Origin: Erythrobacter sp.
GTDB lineage: Bacteria; Pseudomonadota; Alphaproteobacteria; Sphingomonadales; Sphingomonadaceae
NCBI GenBank assembly: GCA_003483125.1
Contig: DMWU01000215.1
Location: 1 to 6,127 of the forward strand
Reading direction: 5' to 3'
DNA length: 6,127 bases
Positions 1 to 4,349 of this stretch are shown here, in pieces. The notes under the pieces are model-generated. The model saw only the letters and a program-made list of their open reading frames with translations. It did no database searches and was not told the DNA's origin. Numbering within the stretch: the first letter of the stretch is position 1; each line of letters begins with the position of its first letter. Position numbers and translations under genes: made by a program.

Positions 1-1342
1 CCTGTTCGCGCTGCTTCATGCCCAGGCTGATGCGTTCCTTCTCAACGTCGACGTCGAGAACAACGGCTTTGACTTCTTCACCCTTGCGGTGAAGCGCCAG
101 CGCATCTTCGCCAGAGATGCCCCATGCGATATCCGACATGTGAACCATGCCGTCGACATCGCCTTCGAGGCCGATGAACAGGCCGAATTCGGTGGCGTTC
201 TTGACTTCGCCAGCGACTTCGCTGCCCACTGCATGATTTGCAGCGAACTCTTCCCAGGGATTGCCCTGAGCTTGCTTGAGGCCGAGCGAGATACGACGCT
301 TTTCGGGATCGATTTCGAGTACGATGACGTCCACTTCCTGGCTGGTCGATACGATCTTGCCAGGGTGAACATTCTTCTTGGTCCAGCTCATTTCCGAAAC
401 ATGGACCAGGCCTTCAATGCCGGATTCCAGTTCAACAAATGCACCATATTCTGTGATATTGGTGACTGCACCAGAAAGCTTCGCGCCGATCGGGTATTTC
501 GCGGCCACGCCATCCCATGGATCGCTTTCCAGCTGCTTCATACCCAGCGAGATGCGCTGCGTTTCAGGATTGATGCGAACTATCTGTACCTTCACAGTGT
601 CACCGATATTGATTATCTCGTTAGGATGGTTGACGCGCTTGTAGCTCATGTCGGTGACGTGGAGCAGGCCATCAATGCCACCCAGATCAACGAATGCACC
701 GTAGTCTGTGATGTTCTTGACGACGCCTTCGATCACTTGACCCTCTGCAAGCTGATCGATCAGTTCGCTGCGCTGTTCGGCGCGGGTCTCTTCAAGTACG
801 GCACGGCGTGATACAACGATATTGCCGCGGCGACGATCCATCTTCAGGATCTGGAAAGGCTGCGGAACATCCATAAGCGGGGCGACATCGCGCACAGGAC
901 GGATATCGACCTGGCTACCTGGCAAGAAGGCAACGGCACCTTCAAGGTCAACGGTGAAACCACCTTTGACGCGGCCGAAGATGCGGCCTTCGACGCGCTT
1001 GCCTTCGCCAAATTCATTTTCGAGCTTGTCCCATGCGGCTTCGCGGCGTGCACGGTCGTGGCTCAGCATGGCTTCGCCATCGGCATTCTCGACGCGGTCG
1101 ACAAATACTTCGACTTCGCTGCTGACTACCAGCCCGTGTTCGTCTTCGTTACGGGCAAATTCTTTCAGGGGAACGCGACCTTCGCTCTTGAGGCCGACGT
1201 CGATCATGGCCATGCCATTTTCGATTGCGGTTACGGTACCTTTTACGACGCGGCCTTCAAAGCCGCCGTCTTCTGCACCACCGAGTTGTTCATTGAGGAG
1301 CGCTTCAAAATCCGCGCGAGTTGGTGTGGCTGAAGTTGCCAT
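1..1342 (-). CDS. rpsA: 30S ribosomal protein S1 (partial, C-terminus off the left edge)
   Basis: S1 binds mRNA on the 30S subunit and helps recruit and unfold messages for initiation. The minus strand is open from ATG at 1342-1340 to the window edge, giving 447 residues without a stop. Five S1 (OB-fold) repeats can be read at about residues 28-97, 112-180, 201-270, 286-357 and 373-444. Repeats 3-5 carry the usual core (TDYGAFVDL, TEYGAFVEL, TEFGLFIGL) and each ends in RISLG(M/L)KQ; repeats 1 and 2 are more divergent, as expected for the ribosome-binding N-terminal domains. Bacterial S1 of this type normally has six repeats and roughly 560-570 residues, so about one repeat and the tail are missing here only because the window ends. 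The start is supported by ATG followed by ATSATPTRADFEALL and an AGGA ribosome binding site 10 bases upstream. It lies downstream of cmk, as in many Proteobacteria. Confidence 0.97.
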   Translation of the reverse strand, partial: MATSATPTRADFEALLNEQLGGAEDGGFEGRVVKGTVTAIENGMAMIDVGLKSEGRVPLKEFARNEDEHGLVVSSEVEVFVDRVENADGEAMLSHDRARREAAWDKLENEFGEGKRVEGRIFGRVKGGFTVDLEGAVAFLPGSQVDIRPVRDVAPLMDVPQPFQILKMDRRRGNIVVSRRAVLEETRAEQRSELIDQLAEGQVIEGVVKNITDYGAFVDLGGIDGLLHVTDMSYKRVNHPNEIINIGDTVKVQIVRINPETQRISLGMKQLESDPWDGVAAKYPIGAKLSGAVTNITEYGAFVELESGIEGLVHVSEMSWTKKNVHPGKIVSTSQEVDVIVLEIDPEKRRISLGLKQAQGNPWEEFAANHAVGSEVAGEVKNATEFGLFIGLEGDVDGMVHMSDIAWGISGEDALALHRKGEEVKAVVLDVDVEKERISLGMKQREQ

Positions 1343-1352
1343 TATGGGTTAG

Positions 1353-1356
1353 TCCT
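1353..1356 (-). promoter_or_regulatory. rpsA ribosome binding site
   Basis: On the minus strand AGGA lies 10 bases before the rpsA ATG, inside an A/T-rich stretch (AAATTGACAATTAGGA). It is only a modest match to the anti-Shine-Dalgarno sequence, which fits a gene that could be controlled at translation initiation. It supports the start at 1342. Confidence 0.6.
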
Positions 1357-1375
1357 AATTGTCAATTTCCGGCCA

Positions 1376-1452
1376 CCGGGTTGTGTCCCGGGGTCTTTTA
1401 CCGTCTCCGAGCACCATTGCTCAGGCTAACGGGGCAAGAGGCCGAACTGCCC
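1376..1452 (-). promoter_or_regulatory. structured 5' leader of rpsA with three successive hairpins
   Basis: Three hairpins can be drawn in the 110 bases before rpsA (plus-strand coordinates). The first pairs 1432-1436 with 1448-1452 (GGGCA/TGCCC, 11-base loop). The second pairs 1409-1413 with 1418-1422 (GAGCA/TGCTC, 4-base loop, with two more G-C pairs beyond a bulge). The third pairs 1376-1380 with 1387-1391 (CCGGG/CCCGG, 6-base loop). None is followed by a T-run in the direction of rpsA, so they do not look like terminators. The A/T-rich ribosome binding site follows the last hairpin. In E. coli the rpsA leader also folds into successive hairpins and is the target of S1 autoregulation; the same role here is inference. 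The rest of the 274-base gap holds another small stem (1511-1515 with 1519-1523) and no promoter I can call. Confidence 0.4.
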
Positions 1453-1586
1453 ACGGGGTCGAATACCGTCGTAGGCATCCTCAAAACGATCTCATAAAAT
1501 GCCGAAAGAGGCGTGAAGCACGCGAAGAAATTTGGCATCGTCAGGAGATTGTCCGTCGGACGGGCGGGCGCCTAGGCGATACGGGC

Positions 1587-1606
1587 AAAAAATGCAAGCA
1601 ACTTGC
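1587..1606 (-). terminator. possible short Rho-independent terminator after cmk
   Basis: Read on the minus strand, GCAAG, loop TTG, CTTGC is followed by ATTTTTT. It starts 11 bases after the cmk TAG stop. The stem is only 5 bp with a 3-base loop, so termination would be partial at best. It fits the idea that aroA-cmk is one unit and that rpsA downstream has additional transcription of its own. Confidence 0.45.
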
Positions 1607-1616
1607 GGTCAGCCGT

Positions 1617-2243
1617 CTATTGGGCCGCCTTCCAATCATCGACGACTTTGACGGCCGAGGCAATTGCATCCTCTTTGTTCATGTCGCTCGTATCGATGAT
1701 CCATGCATCCTCTGCCGCGCGAAGGGGCGCATCCTTGCGCGAAATGTCCCTATTATCGCGCGCGACGATATCTTGTTCGATCTCGACCAGCGGAATGTCG
1801 ATCTCTCTGTCATTCATTTCCAGCCAGCGGCGCATAGCCCGGGCCTGGACGCTTGCAGTAATAAACAGCTTCACGTCTGCGTTCGGCGCAATCACAGTGC
1901 CGATATCGCGTCCATCTAGTATCGCGCCGCCCGGTTGGCTGGCAAATGCTCTCTGTCGTTCAAACAATGCCTGTCTCACAGTATTATGAGCTGAAACACG
2001 GCTAGCCACCCCACCAATTTTTTCTGACCGCAAGAACGGATCTTCAAGAAGCTCGTTGTCGAATTCGCAGGCCTTTACCGCGTCACTTTCATTGCCGGGG
2101 TCGCCATCGTTCAATTGCACCTGCCGAGCGACCGCACGATAAAGTAGTCCGGTATCAAGATGAGGCAGGTCGAAATGCGCGGCCAGCGCTTTTGCGATGG
2201 CCCCCTTTCCGGAAGCCGTTGGCCCGTCCACTGCGATGATCAT
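1617..2243 (-). CDS. cmk: cytidylate kinase (CMP/dCMP kinase)
   Basis: Cytosolic enzyme that transfers a phosphate from ATP to CMP or dCMP, feeding the CTP and dCTP pools and recycling CMP from RNA and lipid turnover. The 208 residues match the size of short bacterial Cmk proteins. The P-loop is GPTASGKG at residues 7-14, the nucleotide-monophosphate binding segment LDTGLLYRA at 29-37, the conserved DGRDIGT at 110-116, and the lid RDNRDISRKDAPL at 162-174 with its arginines R162, R165 and R169. The lineage variant GLLY replaces the more common GA(M/I/L)Y. The ATG at 2243-2241 overlaps the aroA TGA as ATGA, and an AGGGAG ribosome binding site lies inside the end of aroA, so the two genes are almost certainly co-transcribed and translationally coupled. 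rpsA follows after 274 bases. No frameshift or missing catalytic motif is seen. Confidence 0.96.
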   Translation of the reverse strand: MIIAVDGPTASGKGAIAKALAAHFDLPHLDTGLLYRAVARQVQLNDGDPGNESDAVKACEFDNELLEDPFLRSEKIGGVASRVSAHNTVRQALFERQRAFASQPGGAILDGRDIGTVIAPNADVKLFITASVQARAMRRWLEMNDREIDIPLVEIEQDIVARDNRDISRKDAPLRAAEDAWIIDTSDMNKEDAIASAVKVVDDWKAAQ

Positions 2244-3568
2244 GCGGTCGCTCCCTCAAGCAATGCCTCGAAATTGGGGAAACTCGTGGCGATTGGGCGC
2301 GTATCATCTACTTCCACACCTTCACGGCTGGCAAGTCCCGCAACTGCCATGCTCATGGCGATACGGTGATCGAGGTGGGTGGTAACAGGTTGATTCCCGG
2401 TGCCGGATAGCGGGTCCCCACCTGTTCCATGTATAATCAAACCATCTTCACGCTCTTCGAGCTTTGCACCGGCCAATGTTAGAGCTGCAGCCATTGCATT
2501 AATGCGATCGGACTCCTTGACGCGTAGCTCTTCGAGCCCGCTTGTCATGGTGGTTCCCTTCGCAAGAGCCGCAGCGACGAAGAGCACGGGAAACTCGTCA
2601 ATCATGCTCGGTGCGATAGCAGGATCGACATCGATACCTGTAAGGAGCGAGTGCTTCACATGTAGATCCGCCACGGGTTCGCCACCTATTTCGCGACGGT
2701 TCAGCTCCTCAATATGTCCACCCATCTCGCGGAGCATTTGCGCTAGGCCGGCGCGGGTTGGGTTCAAGCCAACATTTTCGATCACCAGGTCGCTGCCTTC
2801 GACCAGTAAGGCCGCGACAATGAAGAAGGCAGCGGAGGAGGGATCGCCGGGAACTATGACCTGCTGCGGTTTCAACTCTGCCTCGCCATGGATACGAATG
2901 ATCCGCTGACCATTGCATTCTTCGACCTCAAGATCCGCTCCAAATCCCCGCAACATGCGTTCGGAATGATCGCGAGTCGGCACAGGTTCGGTAACAGTCG
3001 TCACACCCGGAGTGTTGAGACCGGCCAGCAGGACTGCGCTTTTCACCTGTGCGCTTGCGACAGGAAGGCGATAAGTGATCGGCACGGCGGGATATGCACC
3101 ATGCATGGTAATTGGCAGCCTGCCGCCTTCATTAGCTTCAAAGCTTGCACCCATTTGCGACAACGGCTCGATCACGCGCCCCATAGGGCGTCTTGACAGG
3201 CTGGCATCGCCGATAAAGCGCGCGCGGATATCGTGTCCTGCGACAAGACCCATCAAAAGGCGGGTAGAGGTGCCGCTATTCCCCATGTCTAGCGGCTCCA
3301 AAGGCTCAAGCAGCCCGCCGACGCCCACGCCATGGACACGCCATGTCCCGTCACTACCTCTGGAAATGTTTGCACCCATTTGAGTCATTGCCTTGCTGGT
3401 TGCGATGACATCTTCACCTTCCAGCAGCCCGCGAATCTCGCTTTTACCAACTGCGAGTGAGGCAAACATCAGCGCGCGGTGGCTGATAGATTTGTCGCCC
3501 GGAATGCGCAGCTTGCCGGTAAGTCCGCCGAAACTGGTGAATCTTTTGGGTGTTGGGACGCTTTTCAA
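2240..3568 (-). CDS. aroA: 3-phosphoshikimate 1-carboxyvinyltransferase (EPSP synthase), class II type
   Basis: Sixth step of the shikimate pathway: condenses shikimate-3-phosphate with phosphoenolpyruvate to EPSP, the precursor of chorismate and the aromatic amino acids. The 442 residues are full length. In order: PGDKSISHR at 23-31 (catalytic-site K26), the PEP-binding segment MGNSGTSTR at 95-103, RPMGR at 127-131, SAQ at 172-174 (shikimate-3-phosphate contacts), RDHSERML at 199-206, PGDPSSA at 240-246, IDEFP at 323-327 (D324), LEELRVKESDR at 345-355 (E352) and HLDHRIAMS at 398-406. The sequence resembles Agrobacterium CP4 (class II) more than E. coli AroA, but keeps Gly (G99) where CP4 has Ala100. 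The start is TTG at 3568-3566, chosen because no ATG or GTG lies before PGDKSISHR in this frame and AAGGG sits 7 bases upstream. It leads cmk, overlapping it by 4 bases, and its leader contains a possible attenuator. Confidence 0.96.
   Translation of the reverse strand: MKSVPTPKRFTSFGGLTGKLRIPGDKSISHRALMFASLAVGKSEIRGLLEGEDVIATSKAMTQMGANISRGSDGTWRVHGVGVGGLLEPLEPLDMGNSGTSTRLLMGLVAGHDIRARFIGDASLSRRPMGRVIEPLSQMGASFEANEGGRLPITMHGAYPAVPITYRLPVASAQVKSAVLLAGLNTPGVTTVTEPVPTRDHSERMLRGFGADLEVEECNGQRIIRIHGEAELKPQQVIVPGDPSSAAFFIVAALLVEGSDLVIENVGLNPTRAGLAQMLREMGGHIEELNRREIGGEPVADLHVKHSLLTGIDVDPAIAPSMIDEFPVLFVAAALAKGTTMTSGLEELRVKESDRINAMAAALTLAGAKLEEREDGLIIHGTGGDPLSGTGNQPVTTHLDHRIAMSMAVAGLASREGVEVDDTRPIATSFPNFEALLEGATA
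2251..2257 (-). promoter_or_regulatory. cmk ribosome binding site inside the end of aroA
   Basis: Minus-strand GAGGGAG lies 7 bases before the cmk ATG and encodes part of the last aroA codons. It fixes the cmk start at 2243 and, with the ATGA overlap, points to translational coupling. Confidence 0.7.
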
Positions 3569-3575
3569 TGCTTGA

Positions 3576-3580
3576 CCCTT
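3576..3580 (-). promoter_or_regulatory. aroA ribosome binding site supporting a TTG start
   Basis: Minus-strand AAGGG lies 7 bases before TTG at 3568-3566. This spacing and match decide in favour of the TTG start; the next in-frame ATG is at residue 34, beyond the essential PGDKSISHR motif. The site begins only two bases after the T6 tract of the leader hairpin, so folding of that region could also affect ribosome access. Confidence 0.7.
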
Positions 3581-3582
3581 GT

Positions 3583-3620
3583 AAAAAACACTGCAAATGC
3601 GCGCCGGCTTTTGACAGTGC
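3583..3620 (-). terminator. terminator-like hairpin in the aroA leader (candidate attenuator)
   Basis: Reading the minus strand, CACTG (3619-3615) pairs with CAGTG (3593-3589), then after one bulged base CAAA (3613-3610) pairs with TTTG (3597-3594). After an A/A mismatch GC pairs with GC, around a 6-base loop (3606-3601). That is 11 pairs, followed at once by TTTTTT (3588-3583) and then the aroA ribosome binding site. The T-run exists only in the aroA direction. No minus-strand gene lies upstream that would need terminating, because the neighbour is divergent. A role as an attenuator or as the end of a short leader RNA is therefore the natural reading, but it is inference. Confidence 0.55.
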
Positions 3621-3643
3621 CATCGCCCTATGGCAAGGCGCGC
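3599..3643 (-). promoter_or_regulatory. nested inverted repeat, possible antiterminator of the aroA leader
   Basis: GCGCGCC at 3599-3605 is perfectly complementary to GGCGCGC at 3637-3643 (7 bp), and inside it TGCCAT at 3618-3623 pairs with ATGGCA at 3630-3635 (6 bp, 6-base loop). It shares bases 3599-3600 and 3618-3619 with the terminator-like hairpin, so both cannot form fully at once. In the aroA direction its 5' arm is made first. An alternative is a protein-binding palindrome in DNA at 3618-3635. Confidence 0.4.
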
Positions 3644-3655
3644 GCGATTTTGTTT

Positions 3656-3669
3656 CCGGCATTGGCCGG
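3656..3669. repeat. short inverted repeat in the divergent aroA / zinc-ribbon gene region
   Basis: CCGGC at 3656-3660 and GCCGG at 3665-3669 are complementary around ATTG. It lies about 17 bases upstream of the likely -10 of the plus-strand gene and could be an operator, a leader hairpin of aroA, or chance. No known regulator consensus is recognised. Confidence 0.25.
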
Positions 3670-3686
3670 TCCCATGCTTTTTGATG

Positions 3687-3692
3687 TATTAT
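3687..3692 (+). promoter_or_regulatory. possible -10 element for the zinc-ribbon gene
   Basis: TATTAT matches TATAAT at five of six positions and sits in the only clearly A/T-rich part of the divergent region (3678-3694). It would place the transcript start roughly 35 bases before the ATG at 3734. No good -35 is seen at 17 bases; TTGGCC at 3662-3667 is 19 bases away. The minus-strand aroA promoter probably also lies in this area but I cannot point to hexamers. Confidence 0.3.
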
Positions 3693-3733
3693 TAAGTCCG
3701 CTCAACAGGCGGGCAGTATAGAAGGTTTGAATT

Positions 3734-4066
3734 ATGGCGAAGCCAGAATGGGGTACAAAGCGTTCCTGCCCCAAGTGCGGGGAGCGCTTCTACGATTTGG
3801 GCAAGGATGAGCCTGTCACATGCATTGAGTGTGGTGAGGAATGGTATCCAGAGCCTGTGCTCAAGTCGAAGCAGCCTATTCCGTTTGAAGAAGACGAGAA
3901 TAAGAAGGACGGTAAAGCCGATTCCGATCTGGGCGGCGATGACGATCTTGAAGATCTGGCAGTTGACGAAGATGACGATTCGCCAGACAACGAAGTCGAC
4001 CTTGGCGGCGATGATGACCTGGGTGTCACAGCCAGCAAGGATGACGATGGCGTCGACGATAGCTAA
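3734..4066 (+). CDS. FYDLN_acid / TIGR02300 family protein: zinc ribbon with acidic tail, function unknown
   Basis: A 110-residue protein with two parts. Residues 1-46 form a small zinc ribbon: CPKC at 12-15 and CIEC at 30-33 give four cysteines, and between them lies the family signature FYDLGKDEP at 19-27 (FYDLG here, where the family name records FYDLN). WGTKR at 6-10 and EEWYPEPVLKSK at 35-46 are also typical. Residues 51-110 are almost entirely Asp, Glu, Gly and Ser, contain DLGGDDDL twice (65-72 and 89-96), and are probably disordered. No signal peptide or membrane segment is visible, so it should be cytosolic. The family is widespread in Alphaproteobacteria and has no established function that I know of; a metal-binding protein that contacts a basic partner is only a guess. 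The ATG is preceded by AGAAGG 8 bases upstream. It is divergent from aroA and lies upstream of tRNA-Ala and ffh. Confidence 0.9.
   Translation: MAKPEWGTKRSCPKCGERFYDLGKDEPVTCIECGEEWYPEPVLKSKQPIPFEEDENKKDGKADSDLGGDDDLEDLAVDEDDDSPDNEVDLGGDDDLGVTASKDDDGVDDS
3926..4021 (+). repeat. duplicated DLGGDDDL coding segment in the acidic tail
   Basis: Two 24-base copies, 3926-3949 and 3998-4021, both encode DLGGDDDL. They differ only at third codon positions: GATCTG versus GACCTT at the front and GACGATCTT versus GATGACCTG at the end. Silent divergence suggests an old internal duplication or compositional convergence under selection for acidic residues. Confidence 0.6.
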
Positions 4067-4069
4067 TTA

Positions 4070-4129
4070 GCGCTTGCGTTTCGCAGGGCGCGCCAATAAA
4101 TGGCCCGCCTTGCCGCAAGGCAATTGGGC
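4070..4129 (+). other. two hairpins between the zinc-ribbon gene and tRNA-Ala
   Basis: The first pairs TGCG 4075-4078 with CGCA 4082-4085, and GCGC 4070-4073 with GCGC 4088-4091, directly after the TAA stop. The second pairs TTGCC 4110-4114 with GGCAA 4119-4123 around a GCAA tetraloop, and GCCC 4103-4106 with GGGC 4126-4129. Neither has a T-run, so they are not good intrinsic terminators. They may protect the 3' end of the upstream message. The tRNA promoter should lie in or near this stretch, but I see no convincing hexamers. Confidence 0.35.
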
Positions 4130-4156
4130 TTAACGGCCCTCAAAATAGATGGATAC

Positions 4157-4232
<76 letters not shown>

Positions 4233-4267
4233 TCAAAGGTAAAAGTCGGATTTCATATGAGATTCGC

Positions 4268-4303
4268 ACGCTGGCCGACGAGTTTTCGTCCGCCGGCGTT
4301 TTT
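4268..4303 (+). terminator. Rho-independent terminator after tRNA-Ala
   Basis: ACGCTGGC (4268-4275) pairs with GCCGGCGT (4292-4299) over 8 positions with one T-G wobble. After a single C/C mismatch GACGA (4277-4281) pairs with TCGTC (4286-4290) around a GTTT loop. TTTTT (4299-4303) follows at the base. This is the strongest intrinsic terminator in the window. It lies between the tRNA and the ffh ribosome binding site, inside an in-frame upstream extension of ffh, which argues that the extension is not coding. Confidence 0.8.
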
Positions 4304-4312
4304 CGCGTTTAC

Positions 4313-4332
4313 TGGCGTTTGGTTGCGCCAAA
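4313..4332 (+). repeat. overlapping inverted repeats just before the ffh ribosome binding site
   Basis: TGGCG (4313-4317) can pair with CGCCA (4326-4330), or alternatively TTTGG (4318-4322) with CCAAA (4328-4332). The two are mutually exclusive and end one base before AGGAG. They could be a small leader hairpin or an operator-like palindrome for ffh; the stems are short and may be chance. Confidence 0.3.
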
Positions 4333-4333
4333 T

Positions 4334-4338
4334 AGGAG
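4334..4338 (+). promoter_or_regulatory. ffh ribosome binding site
   Basis: AGGAG lies 11 bases before ATG at 4350-4352 and is the best Shine-Dalgarno match in this gap. It selects MFDNLSDRLGG as the N-terminus rather than the ATG at 4257, which lies upstream of the terminator stem. Confidence 0.75.
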
Positions 4339-4349
4339 TTTGGACACGT

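Noticed and set aside
89..811. A 240-codon plus-strand open frame antisense to rpsA, and further long plus-strand frames at 822-1352 and 1359-1919.
   Set aside because: They lie opposite rpsA and cmk, which have clear family motifs. The translations have no recognisable domain and reflect the codon bias of the genuine strand.
1340..1365. TTGACA followed by CATAAT on the minus strand, resembling a promoter overlapping the rpsA start.
   Set aside because: The spacing is only 13 bases, and the element would start transcription inside the coding sequence, so it is probably coincidental A/T-rich leader sequence.
3611..3639. A TTGACA hexamer on the plus strand in the divergent region.
   Set aside because: No -10-like sequence lies 16-18 bases downstream (the positions read CAAGGC or similar), and the bases belong to the aroA leader hairpin.
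3444..3662. A 72-codon minus-strand frame starting upstream of aroA and overlapping its beginning in another frame.
   Set aside because: It overlaps the well-supported aroA start, has no good ribosome binding site, and its second half is an out-of-frame reading of aroA.
3628..3675. A 15-codon minus-strand leader frame (MGPANAGNKIARALP) whose stop falls inside the inverted repeat of the aroA leader.
   Set aside because: It has no Shine-Dalgarno match and no Phe, Tyr or Trp codons, so it does not look like an aromatic amino acid leader peptide. Its position is suggestive, but frames this short are common by chance.
3790..4038. An 82-codon Ser-rich minus-strand frame opposite the zinc-ribbon gene.
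   Set aside because: It is the complement of the Asp/Glu-rich tail (GAT/GAC codons read as ATC/GTC and shifted to Ser/Arg codons), with no independent support.
4074..4102. TTGCGT and TAAATG at 17-base spacing as a possible tRNA-Ala promoter.
   Set aside because: Each hexamer matches the consensus at only about half its positions, and the same stretch folds into hairpins. It is too weak to annotate.
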